Positions 47,763 to 60,029 of a DNA stretch of 64,000 nucleotides are shown here, in pieces. How positions within the stretch are numbered: the first letter of the stretch is position 1; every line of letters begins with the position of its first letter. The notes under the pieces are model-generated. The model saw nothing but the letters and a program-made list of their open reading frames with translations. It had not been told where the DNA came from and did not search any database. This stretch comes from Anas platyrhynchos (lineage: Eukaryota; Chordata; Aves; Anseriformes; Anatidae). Position numbers and translations under genes: made by a program. The stretch lies in NCBI RefSeq assembly GCF_047663525.1, contig NC_092602.1:11343501-11407500 (forward strand), given 5' to 3'.

Positions 47763-50409
47763 ACCCTCTTCACGTTTCACACATGCACTAAAACTCATAC
47801 GGGAGAAATGTGGTCAATGCTTAGAGCATGCAGGGACTACAGCAATGGAAATGATTATAGCAGTCTTTCCATACTTCTAAGTGGACAGATGTTGTTCCCC
47901 CCAGCTCACTGACAGCAAAGTGATGAGCAGGAGAAGATGCAGTACCCCTCTGCTGTATAAATACAGGGGATAGAAAGGCTGAGCTTACTACATTGAGGAT
48001 GGTGTTTCCTACTAATAGCTATCAGCCATTAGAGTGGTGATGGTAGGTTCTAAAAATGTGCCAGTTCTCCTGTGACAGAAGAATATGGTGCATAAGTAGT
48101 GCAGAGACAAATTTGATTTATGCATGGTCTTTATCCCACATTCCCTCCTAAGCCTGAGTTCCATCTAAAGTAATCATATAGTAGATTGTTTGATTTGGGC
48201 TAGGCTTAAAAAAAAACAAAGAACATGTATCACTTGATAGCTAAAGCTTTGGAGGCAACTTGTTACAATTTATGGGGCAGCTGGAATAGCCACAGCTCCA
48301 CATCCAAAGCCATTGAGGCAGTAGGACAACATTGATTTTGGTGCACCATCGCCACGTATTTTTTTGTTTATGCAAACACTAATCACTTAAACACCCTGTA
48401 TTCAAGTTTGAAACTGTAAAGCACTGAAAGTCACAATAACCCCCAAACATTAGTCTTGATGTTACTCATTTTATGGCACTCATCTGTTGCACCAGTGTAT
48501 GCATAGAGGAGAAGTAGTTTAAGAGCTCACCTAAGTCATTGGTTTCCAGCTCATGACCTGCAGAGCCTGGCAAGGCCATGGAAAACTAAAGAATCTGCGT
48601 GAAGAGATGGAGAAAAAGCAAGTTCATGTATGCCAAACATCATTTTACATATGTGAAATTCCTAAAGGAGCCCGCATTACTGCTGGAAACATTTTTAGGG
48701 CTCCACAAATCATAAAAGGCTGGAAAACCACAGACCTAAATCTCTCCTGTAACAGCAAATGGCCTAGAACCATAGCAATATGAGAACTCGGTGGTAAGAA
48801 ATAGCATGACAGCTACACAGAACAAAATATTTGCAGTTTCTTACAGAGGAAAATGGAAGCAAGTAGGACTGACATGTCTGTATAGCTTTTGTAAATACTT
48901 GTTGTGTTGTAATCAAGTAATCTTGACTACAAATTACTGCATGCAGCAAGTCTGGAGATGGATGTGTTCCTTGTAGAGACTGATCATTTCAAACCCTGGA
49001 CTTCCACTAAGTTAAAAAAAAATATCAGACAAGGACAATCCCTATTAAGTCGTCACAGAGTTGTTTTAGTAGTTGCTCTGGAAATAAGCTTGTTTCTATG
49101 CTAATTTTTCTTCTGGCAGAACCAATTCATTCTTGGCCTTTACAAGCCAGTCTTTCACATTTGATTGAAAATTGAATTTGGGCCTTTAGGGATATCTGAT
49201 GTCAGCCTTCCTAATGTAGTGTCAACATGAAGACACAAAGAGATAAGAAGTCGGTTTCACTTAGAGTTTCCTTTTTCCAGGGTCTAATCTGGATTTTCAC
49301 TCTCTTTCACTTTTGCACTTTGGATCACTGCATCTTGTCTTAAGTCACATTAAGCAGGAGGGCAAGAGTATACTAAGCCAACCTCCTTGGTTTATAGGCA
49401 GGGTCACTAGCACAGCTGGAACACATACTTATACTTCATGATATCACCTCATAAAACGATCACATAGCAGACAAATTTTAAGCGCATATTTGAAAAGCAG
49501 AAACTCCGGGGTCAGGGTGATGGAGACCAGAGGAAGGGTAAACGTAGGCTACAATGAGAAATAATGAGACTCATTTTGCTGGAGGAAACGGTCAGACATT
49601 AGCATTTCAATAGAAGAGGTCAAACTATTTCATCCAATACAGGATGTAGGTCCCTGCAGACCAAGCTAATACGATCCATAACATCTGTATTCTCTACTGT
49701 ACTTTTTAAAATGTGACATCCAAACTCTAGGTTACTCCCTACAAAGACTTACATGATCCCTCCATGCTCCCTTCCTGGCCCATCATGCTCACCTGGAACA
49801 TGTGAACTAACCAACTAAAGATGGGATGCAAAGGAAAAAGAGTAAGAATGCAGAATCTCTCAAAGGTATTAGGAAAAAACGCATATAGACAAAGGACTTG
49901 GGACTTTCATAACACACACAGAAGAGAACTGAATTAACAGTCCTTGGACAAGTAGGAAAAAAAAAGTTCTGGACTTTTCTGACATATATGACTGCAACGA
50001 TCAAGATTATGTCATTCTTTAGGGCAATACTATACATTATTTTATAGACTGTAAATCTACCCAAACAAGCACTAACAAAGGATTTTCTACTTTTGCATAT
50101 GACAGACTAAGTTTATATATATACATATATATATTATTTTTTTCAGAGGATAACTAGGAAGCCAAGTGTTTGCTGCTGCTGCTTATTAAGTGACACTCCC
50201 TGCGTGTAGAGCTAACTTAGGCGGGACATAGCTCGTCTAGCAAATAGCATGACAATGAGTAAATGGTGGTACATCAAGTAGCATAAATTCATAATGTAGT
50301 GCCATGTGTGACTTTTGTATAATGAAGATTTCCCATCCATTTAGACTCATATACTCTTTTCCTGGAAGTGTTAAAATGGTATAACCAGGAAATATATTCA
50401 TATGTATAT

Positions 50410-50424
50410 ACACACACACACACA
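50410..50424. repeat. CA dinucleotide microsatellite
   Basis: A short run of about seven CA units is flanked by TATGTATA on the left and TTTACC on the right. Confidence 0.85.
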
Positions 50425-53400
50425 TTTACCAGCCTCCAGTGCTTTCATGGTCCAACTACCTATAGACTCATGCTCCCCACCACCACTTGCAGATTGGAAA
50501 GTAGAGCTGCTTTGTGCAGTAGCTTACTGCTATCTTGTTTAGCCTGTTAAATCTCACACAGACAGTAGAGAAGATATTTTGTTCCAGGTCTCATACATGG
50601 TAATTGAGACAGGACGTTGTGTCACAGGTAGAAAATAACCTTTCTGCCACATTACCTAGATTCTTAGAAAGGTAACGAAAATCCTCATTTCCAGTTGAGC
50701 TGTACAGCTGCCCAGTTTTGCAGAAAACTAAATTTTCCTAGGTGTTGTTTTCTCTGCTTACATCTATGTCTCATTTAACACCTTCTGTTCCCCTATTTTC
50801 CCAGCAGTCACTGCCCAACAGCACACCCTCCCATCACTTCAACATTTTACACCAGCTGATTTCATGTTAAATAGTTGATGGGATTCAGCTGGGCCTGTCT
50901 GCATTGTACCAAGATCAGGCAGTCATTTGAATACAGTTTCTGGGTGTCAGTCTGGATATCCAGATCAATCCCTTGCCAGAAAGAAAAAGAAGCATCACAT
51001 TTTTCATAGTGCTTTTCTCTAATAACATTTCCTTCCTTCCATTAAGCAAATGTCTAGGGGAAATAAATGAATTGATTTGTATATCTAGAGGATCTTGAAA
51101 ATCCTTGATCCAGGCTAAGTGTGTAGGAATGAGAAAAATAACGGGGGGAGGAATAGAGGAAAGAGATTTAAACACAAACACTCAGATTGCAGAAAAATAG
51201 TAAAAGAGCTAGAAAATGGAGGCATAGAAAAAGAAAACAAGAGAGTCCAAAATAATGCAACTGCTAAAGGGGAGAAAAAAAAAAAAAAAAAGAAAAGAAA
51301 ACTACAGAAGAACCTCATGCAGTAAAAAGAGAGTTGATGTTCGGGAAATGCTCAGAAATTTTAATACTGATGTGTAAAATTAAACCATGACAGCAGAACA
51401 GGCTTATCTGCAAGCGTCACGTTACTTCCCCTGGGATCATTACCTTCCCACTGCTTCTTCTGTCATATTCTCCCCCCCCAATCTCACTTGACCTGAATTC
51501 TCATGATTTGACTCCATAATCCTCTGGTTTCCACTGTATGCACACAAAAGATTATTGTACAAAAGCAAATTCCCAGGGCCTTGGGCTTTGCTTTCCATTT
51601 AGTTAAAGAATTATCCTACAGTAGTTTAGGTGCTGGGAAACTTGTCCTGTAGATTATTGCCTACAGGGCAAATGCTGAGGAGGCTGCTAACGAGAGAACA
51701 GATGTTCACTGGCTTACGAGCCTTGCTGAATGTAAATGTCTTCAGCACAGTGCTTGTCAATAAGCCTCTGCCTAAGAATCACAAACCTTACGGACAAAAT
51801 TCATCCCCAGTGTAAATGCATGGGCTTAGGCAGAATTACACTGAGGAGGAAGCTGGTCCTTGATCTCCACCAGAGAGCAGGAGTTTAAAACCTTGTACAG
51901 AAACTGAGACTGGATGTCATGAAAAACTAACAGTTTTAAAAGAAAATTTACCTCTTTTTGAGAGAAAAATGCAGCTATTAGATCTGACACAGAGAGCCTG
52001 AAATAAATAGGTTTCACAGATATATTGGTATTGGGGGGAAAAAAAGATCCTATAGTAATTGTTTCATGCTAAAATTTTCCTCGTCTCAGTAAAGAGGTGT
52101 TCTGTTTACAAGGCCTGGGTGTCACCCAGTGGATGTTGTCTTGCAGCAGCAATTTAAGGGGCTATGGGTGCCCCTTAAATGCTGCAGCCCTCTGAACCTG
52201 TGTAACTTCCAGCTCCCAAAGCAGTATGTGTTTGTTTCCTGTTGCCTGATGAGCCTGATTTTTGGATGAGCTGAGGAGCTGATTGCCATCAGCTGGTGTT
52301 TCTGAACACCTTTTTCTTTATGTGATCCCTCAGGAGAAGATCACGATGCATGAGGCTTTCACTTGCCTTCAGGCTTTACCCCTCCCACCCACCCCTCCTG
52401 TGGCAGGGGGCAGCTGACCTTGCCGTGTACCTCACCTTTGTGGTGACAAAGCTCACTGTTGTACCTACGGGGCTGGAAAGCCATGAGCTCTCTGGTCACA
52501 GATTGCCACTTCCCTGTGGGAGTTTAATAACTGCACTGTGCCATCAAGTTGCTTGGTATAGTTTTCAGGATCCACTAATGAATATTCCAGCCGAGCTTGC
52601 CAGCTCTCTGCATCTTTGCCAAGTGGTGCTCCAAGTTCCCACTTACAGCACAAGAAGGGAAGGCAAGCGAGCAGGATCTCTCTTCTCTCAATGAGCCCAT
52701 GAAACCATGAAGTGGCTGGTTTTCCCGGGAGCCCTTTGTTACGAGGGCATGACCACAGTCTGAAAAATAAACAAACTCCACTGCATGCAACATTTAATTG
52801 AAAGACCGCCTGGCAAGTTGAAACCTGGGTCACCTACTGACCTGCTTTATGGTGTGGAGTGGATCACTGTGCTTGCTCACGCCTCTCTCCCATCCCAATC
52901 AGGCTGCCAGCTCCACACAGGCGAGATTGAGTTTTATTAAGTGTGTAAACCCCATTGAACAGGGAAGCCCTCATCTCACCTGAGGCTTCTAGGCATTTTT
53001 GTAGCACACAATAGCAACACTTAACAGTTCAATCTCTAATGGCAGGAATTCCCATGAAAAATATTTAGTACATGCCCGCCTTTGTGTATATGCAAGTGCT
53101 TGGCATGAAAAGATGCCGCAGAAAGTACTATAATTACAATCTATTCTTTTGGAGGTAGACCATAACGTGATCAGCTCTGGGCGTCTGGGTGGAAGGGAAC
53201 AACTGCTCCAGACCTCACAGGAGCAGCGTGCGGCCGGGCCCACGGGCAGGACCCATCCTGCTCAGCCTCGCACCCTCCCTCGCCCTCTCCCTGCAGGCAA
53301 ACCGCAGCTGGTGGAGCTGAGGTGCTCCAGCTGGGGCCTGGCCAGAACCACAAGGCAAACACCCCGATTCTCACCGAAACTGTCACAGTTCAGTGCCTGA

Positions 53401-53764
53401 CGTGAGCCCTGCGCACCCAGCCCTGCTCAGCACCCAGGCTGCAGGTCAGGGGGGCAGGAGGTTTATCAGCACATAAACCTCTATAGAGGTAATTAAATAT
53501 CAGATACTTTAATCACTACTGAACCTGACTTTAGCTGCATCTTTTTTTAGCATGAGGTCATCAGGAGCTATGGCGTTTTGAGCTTAAACATAGCTTTTTT
53601 GCATGGTTCTTCAGCCTTTCAGCGCCCGTGGGGCAGAGCAGTCCCGACCGCAGGGTTGCCCTCGGGTCGCTGGGTTCCAGCAGAGCGGCACAAGATTTAC
53701 TGCCCCGTCCTGAGGCTCCGGGGACACACGCCCGTGGAGCCTGCCGGCTGTGCTGGTGTTCCTC

Positions 53765-53780
53765 TGGCACTAGATGGCAA
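53765..53780 (+). promoter_or_regulatory. CTCF-like motif
   Basis: TGGCACTAGATGGCAA is close to the CCACTAGATGGCA variant of the CTCF core. It lies in the GC-rich patch. The match is by eye only. Confidence 0.4.
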
Positions 53781-54094
53781 TGTGGGTCTTCAGCAGCCCC
53801 AGGAAAGCGGCTCTGGGGGAGCCTGGGGGCGGGCACCCCGGGCACCCCTTGGGCATCACTCCGCATCCCTCCCCGTGCCCCCTGCCACACCTCGGGCGGC
53901 CTCCTGGAGGAAACGTGGGAAGAAATGCTCCCAGGAGGCTGTCATTGCCCTGTGCCTCCAACAGGCTGGATGTTAGCCATCTCTGGAAATCAGAGCTGGT
54001 GCTGGCAGCGGGGCTGGCTGTGCTGCCCATGCCAGGCACTCCGAGAGCCGGGGAGCAGCACGCTGCCAGCCAGCCTGACGGCACCCACGGGAGA

Positions 54095-54186
54095 CTGCAG
54101 GGCAGCAAACCTCACCTGCAGGGCAGCAAACCGTGCCTGTGCTGTGTTCGTGCCCTGGCTGTTCTCAGTTCGTGCCCTGTTCTCAG
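54095..54186. repeat. Short tandem repeats of about 21-22 nt
   Basis: CTGCAGGGCAGCAAACC occurs at 54,095-54,111 and 54,116-54,132, a period of 21. It is followed by GTTCGTGCCCTG at 54,146-54,157 and 54,168-54,179, a period of 22, and by GTTCTCAG twice. It is a small minisatellite-like block. Confidence 0.75.
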
Positions 54187-54214
54187 GCCACACACACCCG
54201 TGATTCTTCTGGTA

Positions 54215-54316
54215 GGAAAGCAGGAAATGCTCTAGGTGATCCTTCCTGAGCAGGAGGCTTGGACTAGGAGATCTCTGGAGCTCCCTTCCAACCTCAGCCG
54301 TTCTGTGATGCTGTGA
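54215..54316 (+). mobile_element. CR1 LINE 3' end
   Basis: The sequence GGTGATCCTTCCTGAGCAGG, then GGCTTGGACTAGGAGATCTC, TGGAGCTCCCTTCCAACCTC and AGCCGTTCTGTGATGCTGTG, is the hallmark 3' terminus of avian CR1, truncated at its 5' end. This supports the bird assignment. Confidence 0.93.
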
Positions 54317-56500
54317 AAGCACCAGCCTCATCACCACCACGAACTGCCAGATTTGGCTGCCTTCAGCAGGCTTTCCGCCCAGCAGAGAATAACATTCCCT
54401 CTTCTGAGTATAGAATAGCATTTCTGAGAGTGTTTACCTAGACATTTAATTAATTACCTTTAACATGGTATCTTTTTCTTAAGAAGAAAGACTTTCTTGA
54501 GAAAGTCACACAGGAAGACCCTTTTCTGCTCTTGTCTTTGCATGTTTTGTCTGTCAGTCCTGGGCAGGTTTTTAAGAGGAACTTTCACAAAGAATGGTAA
54601 AGGACAGCCTTTTGGAACACCTGACCTTTGCAACACAGACAATCTGCTGCTAGGTTTCTAGGTATTTGTTTAGTTTTCAAGTGTGCTATGCGATGGAACA
54701 TGCAATACTTCAGTTTCAGTGTTAATGGGCTTATCTCTGATCTTACACCTTACCCAAGTGGTGGTATGTGTTAAATGAGTTGTTTCCTCCACGCTTGTCA
54801 TAATTCTGTTTCACTTCTCAGAGTTGCCTCCACTCTGTGTTATCTCTCTGCTGATCGCACCGCTAGAATTAGCATTTCACAGGCAAGAGATTACAGCAGC
54901 TCCACGGGAGCAAGCGAGCCAGCAGTGGGCTGTCAGCGCACACATGCAAACTCCCCAGCCTGATTTTTGCTGCCTGTTGCGCTGGGGACTTAGCATTAAC
55001 TCTGTTGTCATTCCTGGTCTGCTTTAACATGACTGCTTTCAAGATTTCTCTCTCCAGTAGAACATCTGTGTTTTGGATTAGTTTTCCCTAGACAGATTTA
55101 CTTACAGTTTTTCCACATTAAATCTCAGTATTTTGTTGCTTTCTAGACTATCTAGGTCCTTTTTTTGTATTATTCCTGTGGGTGCATTCAAAATTTCCCT
55201 ATTTAGCAGAGTCAGCAAAATTCTCTGGTATCCCAATTTACTCTTTGTATTAGACTGTGACTGAATTATGCGCTCTTGAATGTCCTTCTGTAACATAGCA
55301 CATTCATTTTTTGCAGTCCTTTGTTTACAGTTCATGATTTTTTTCATCTGCATGATTGCACCAATATCCAAAAGGATTTAAATCAATGTTTCCATGAGAC
55401 ACATATGAAAAAGCTATAAAAACCAAAATAACTCCCCCAATTGTTCTACTTATCATCCATAGCTAGTTTAACTTCTGAATGTTGTGAGACTTCCCTCTTC
55501 AAATCTGTATTATTTTACTACATCTAAGCTTATGGTAACTTCCAGACCTCCGCTCTTCTCTTTTCTTAATGGACAGCCAGATCCTACATCTTATGTTCAC
55601 GCTTATTCCTTGTGCTTTTGGTGTTTGAACACTGCAGGATGGTTTATTCCAAGGCTTTGTTCACTTCAGACATTTCATAGCTCCTTTCTTTTGAATACAC
55701 TTGAGAATTAGGACCCAGGTAATAAGTATCTCCTTCCCCTGAGTCACAGTAAGAGGGTTTTTACCTCTACAACCAGCCTATTGTCTAAGTCCTCACAGCA
55801 ACAAAGACTATCCAGGCTGCAGCAGTTCTCTCCAAATGCAAGCACTCCATTGCTTCACCATCGCTATGACATGAGTCACATTTCCCCCCACTCATTCTGT
55901 AGTGGAAAAAGACATTTAAACGTGCCTGAGATTTCTCTGTCCTTTGTTATTTTACAGCTGAGCAGAGGATCAAGCAGCTCGGTTCCCCCTGTGCTTCGGG
56001 TGGTGTGGTTAAGGCAGAACTGCTCAGTGGTCGCGCTTGTGCCTTCCGCTGCCTGCAACTGACTCTGCATACACCCTTCAAGGGGGAGCAGATAGAAGCG
56101 TGGATCTAAAGACCTTGTTTAGCCTGATACCGATCTTTGAGGTCATTGTGCTTTGGCACACACCCATTCTCTAGATCCTCCCACCCATGTCCTCTTTATC
56201 TTCACTGGGGATGATAGTGAAGTGTGGGCACAGCAGGGCTTTAAGATTCAGTGTGATCACTGCAATAGCAATTAGCAGAGAGCTGTGCTCTGCTGAACTC
56301 ACCTGAAGCCTCAATGGACTGAAGCAGCATAGCACATGCCCTGCAAATCCCATCCCTGCTCCAGGCTGCACAAAGTCCCGTGGGATCAGGGTTCCCAGCT
56401 TAGCAGTGCTGATGGCCAGACAAAGGCAGAGGCAGGCAGCCCTCCTCTCTCACCCTGATTCATGTCCCCCCCGCCTCCCACCTGCGAGGCTTTTGCTCTC
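54317..56500. other. Non-coding stretch
   Basis: I see no exon, mobile element or notable repeat here. The sequence is mixed AT-rich DNA with short chance open frames. A TTTAATTAATTACC motif near 54,446-54,459 is the only regulatory-looking feature I noted. Confidence 0.4.
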
Positions 56501-56519
56501 AGAGCTTAGTGCATTCAGC

Positions 56520-56770
56520 TGTCTTCCACCTCCATCATTGCTTTGATAACTGATAGCAGGGAAGGTATTACTTAAAGAATCTGGGTGACTGTTAGCAAAA
56601 TAAACAGGAGATGAAAGATAAGGCAGTCTCCTTGGTGCATAATTACCTTAAATGAAGGTCTGTTTGCTAATACTGTTGTTTTGATGTGCTAAATAGCTTG
56701 GTCTTAACGCCCCAGTAGATACTAAACCTAAGGTAATTCCCAATGATGTCACGCCAAGATTCCAGAGACT
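56520..56770. promoter_or_regulatory. Putative conserved non-coding element 1
   Basis: This stretch is free of repeats and AT-rich. It contains GCTTTGATAAC, GCAAAATAAACA (forkhead-like), AAGATAAGG (GATA-like), CATAATTACC (homeodomain core) and ATGATGTCACG (CRE-like). The composition resembles developmental enhancers. Conservation cannot be tested here. Confidence 0.3.
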
Positions 56771-57359
56771 GTCAGGAGGCAAGAGGGGGGACTATCTGCA
56801 GAGCAGTCGTGTGCAGGGAGTGCTCCCCAGGCAGGAGGCTCGGCTTCACAGACAGCTCTGCTGTCAGCACAGATTTGCAAAACCCTGTGAAGTGATGCTT
56901 CCAGGCAGGCTCCTTCAAAGTCACCTACTCCCTCCCCACCAGCCTGATCTTGGGGAGATGCTCTCAGGTGTGCAGCAAGGAGGGCTCCCTGTGTTCACAC
57001 CCCGGTGCTCTGCGTGGCAGTGCTCCTCACCTTCTGCTTGGGAGAGGGGAGACTCCATTTGCTTTGGAGCTGGGCTGAAAAAAGCTGCTGCCAGCCTGTA
57101 GGCAGCTGGGATACCTGTGTGTATACATAATCTGAGCTGTGTGTGATTGCAGGGCTCCTCTCTTTTATTTAATTGTCTGCCTGGAAGCATCTCCTGACCT
57201 AATTATGCCTGCAGTTGTGTCACTTAACTTGTCCCGCGCGCCGAGTGGCATAGCATGAGCAGGGAGCTCTGTGCACACACTCTCACGGAGCTGAGCTAAT
57301 AGAGCCTGACAGGGGGTATCGGGTTTTTTAAGACTAAGAAGTCTCCTGGGGTGTTACTA

Positions 57360-57600
57360 ATCCCCTAGAGGTGCCATTAGCTCATGATAACCACACCTTT
57401 GAAATTGTTTTATTGCTTTAATAATGTGGTGGTGATGGAAAATGGGGAACATGCCACATTTATTATTTATGCTGGTAAAAGATGAAAGTTAGCAATTAGA
57501 AGCTTTAAACCACAGGTTCAGCAGAACTGCATGACTTGCATTTATTCATTTTCAGACTATCCACCCCAGCACTGGAATGCCCTTACTGTCCAGGTTTGTT
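57360..57600. promoter_or_regulatory. Putative conserved non-coding element 2
   Basis: Unique AT-rich sequence contains TTGTTTTATTGC, TTTAATAATG, CATTTATTATTTATG, AGCAATTAGAAGC and similar clustered forkhead- and homeodomain-type cores. No open frame or repeat explains it. The call rests only on motif density. Confidence 0.3.
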
Positions 57601-58329
57601 AAGCTGGGCCGCCTACATAAAACACTGTAAAGTGGCAGGCCAGCACAATTAACACTGCAAGATAGATACGCATCTGAACTGCAGGGATGGGTGGAGATTT
57701 CCTGGTGGGGAGCTGTTGGAAGTGGAACTGTGCTTTATGATATCTGAACTAATCTTGTGCTATGATAATTCTGTCTTGCTTAAGAGCTTGCAGCCTCTCT
57801 GTGCGGCGCAGTCATGCTGTGGCAGCTGCTGTGTGCATCTGATCCAAGCTCGCTGCTTCCCCACACACTTAATTGGTAAAATTGCCTCCTATTGTTTATA
57901 AAAAAGCATGGAAAGAGTGAGCAGGATGTCGGTTCCCCAGGACTGCAGCAGCAGTGACCTGCTGCCACGCGGATGGGAATCACACTCTGTCAGCTCAAGG
58001 CAAGGCGTCGAGGATGCGTGCTGTACCATATGCAATGTGACATCTACATCTGGAGGGAGCAGCTCTACCGAAGTAAAAGCAGCCCCTGCAGCTTGTGGTA
58101 GAGTGCAACCTTGAGCTTTTCAGAGCTGCAGCACCATAATTCCAAAGTGGAGTGTTATCCCGAGTGCCTAGAGAAGGGGATTGTGGCACCACAGCAAGAC
58201 TGGAGACGAGAGGAAAGTTGGGCTTGTTGTTAAAGAAACTTGCCAAGACAGCATATGGCCCTGCTTCAAGCTGTAATGGAAGCTATTTCACTAATCTGCC
58301 TTGCAGCCCACTTTCTCATTCTGTGTGAT

Positions 58330-58570
58330 CCGTCAGTGAGGTTGCAAGCTTGTTTGATCGCTTCACCTTAAGATCAAATAAGCAGAGGGCTGACTGGGTT
58401 TTTATCTGCAGTTGGCAGAAAATGGAGGTGAGAGAGAGCAAATGAGTGATTTTTTATTAAACGTAGAGAGATTAATGCACCCAAATTTAATTGGAATTGC
58501 ACAAGCAGGCAAGAGGTGTCAAGATCTGCTTTCATGCATAGATTATGTGGGTGTCCTATGTACTGCATTT
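58330..58570. promoter_or_regulatory. Putative conserved non-coding element 3
   Basis: It contains TTAAGATCAAATAAG (TCF/LEF-like), TTTTTTATTAAACG, GAGATTAATGC and AATTTAATTGG within about 200 bases. It lacks mobile-element features. Enhancer status is inference. Confidence 0.3.
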
Positions 58571-59685
58571 CCAACATTTGTGGTGTGACTGTTTCAGCCT
58601 TGTACTTTGGTCCTTGCTATGAACTTTCATGTTGGTTACCGGTACAGCACATCCTTATTTCTTTCACATTTTGCCCTTTGACTCATTGCATTACTGCCAT
58701 AGAAAGGCTGTCTGTGGCTAGAAATGCCACAGGGAGCTCCTCCATGACTTGGTTTCCCTTCAGCTCCAACCTACTCAACATTAACTGTGGCACACTGCCT
58801 TTCCATGTCCTTAACACAGCCTGGAAAGAAACCCACTCCCTGAAGCAAACCCTGAAGAAAACTTAGGCCAACTGCAGGACATATCCAGAGCCTGATGCTT
58901 TTGTGGGTGTGCTCCAAAGCTGGAGCACAGTGGCTGGCTGTGCAGGGCAAAGCAGGACCCTGAGGTCATTAGCATGTTCCTAAGCAGCGTGGGCATGCCT
59001 GGGTCAGTGTGTTGTTAATTGGGATCTGCTTCATTCTTCCAGAAGGCTGATTCAGTGGCTTAGCACAGGAGGATTACATTAACATCAGTCACTGGCATTC
59101 ATGTTACACAGGCATGGAGAAACCACCCGTGCCACCCGGGTTCACAGGCCACATCCCATGCCTGACAAGCTCTCACCTCACAGGCCACAAAGGTTTGCTT
59201 TGTGTGCGTCTGTTTTTCTTGAAGTGAAGGCCTTGGGACTGCAGAAATTCCAGTGATTCCAGACAGGAATCTGCCAGGAAGCAGCCGAGGGCTTGAACCT
59301 AGTACAGCCAGAGCAGCAAGTGTGGGCTGCTACCGCCTAGAGAAGGCAATCAGCTTTAAGCCCCCTCATTACCTTCTCAGACGAACATCGCCCTTCGACA
59401 GCGCTCCACGCCCTGGTTCAGGTTATTCCTGCGGGGCTGGAGCTCAGCCATGGCTCCAGGCACAGCTGAGGCCTGAGAAGGGCCGCCAGGCTTTCTGCAG
59501 CCATGTAGAGGCTGGGGCAGCCTGAGAGCTGCTGCCAGCCTTGGCCACGCTCGGGCCTGTCCCCAGCGGCACCCGGGAGCCCGCCTCGCCCAGAGGAGCG
59601 TGCTGTGCGAGGAAAAATGCTTCTGGCTCTTCTCATGTGTATTTGGGGCAGAAAGGAGGTGTAGTTTAGATTAGAGCACAGCGGC

Positions 59686-59823
59686 TTTATCAGTGTTTAT
59701 CAGTGTAGGAGTTCTGCTCCGTGTAGCATAACAGCCTCAAGTCCTTTTAAACCCTGACATCAATATGTGGTGATAAGATAACACTGGTTATCCTGTACCG
59801 GTTGCTCTAGATAAGATAAACCC
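59686..59823. promoter_or_regulatory. GATA-motif cluster
   Basis: Within about 135 bases there are at least seven GATA cores on both strands: TTATCAG at 59,688-59,694 and 59,698-59,704, TGATAAG at 59,771, GATAAC at 59,777, GTTATCC at 59,787, AGATAAG at 59,809 and GATAAA at 59,815. An ACCGGTT (grainyhead/CP2-like) sits among them. Dense GATA sites are typical of haematopoietic, cardiac and endodermal enhancers. Confidence 0.45.
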
Positions 59824-60029
59824 TTTTATGCTTTAAAACAGGACTCAAAGTTTCTGCTATGTTTTCTTTTCCTTTTAATTTAGCAAACTCCAGAAACATT
59901 TTATTTCCAAGGGAGTGGTATTTATAAGAGCAGATAAAAATAGTACATATCATAAATAAGACTTTGCAAACTTGCCCAAGGAACATTAAACATTTTATTC
60001 CAAAGACCAAATAGAAATGATCTAGTAGG

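Larger units (their letters stand above)
41101..53150. other. Gene-free interval right of CHFR
   Basis: No exon of a recognisable protein is visible on either strand. The stretch holds unique AT-rich sequence and simple repeats: a long A-run at 44,730-44,767, T-runs at about 45,238-45,253 and 45,587-45,604, an ATT run at about 47,516-47,541 and CA repeats at about 50,410-50,424. It also has a pair of small hairpins at 47,710-47,743 and weak CTCF-like motifs at 41,857-41,866 and 45,866-45,882. It may be intergenic or part of a very large intron. Confidence 0.5.
53200..54205. other. GC-rich patch with tandem repeats, no supported gene
   Basis: The base composition rises sharply and CpGs become more common than in the flanks. 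Several long frames are open on both strands, including a 191-codon one on the plus strand, but they overlap in conflicting frames and none resembles a known protein. It may be a small CpG island of an unannotated transcript, or a GC-rich repeat-expanded segment. Confidence 0.45.

Noticed and set aside
53561..54421. Overlapping frames of 109-191 codons in the GC-rich patch
   Set aside because: Frames on both strands conflict, include simple-repeat coding and the CR1 tail, and show no recognisable protein.
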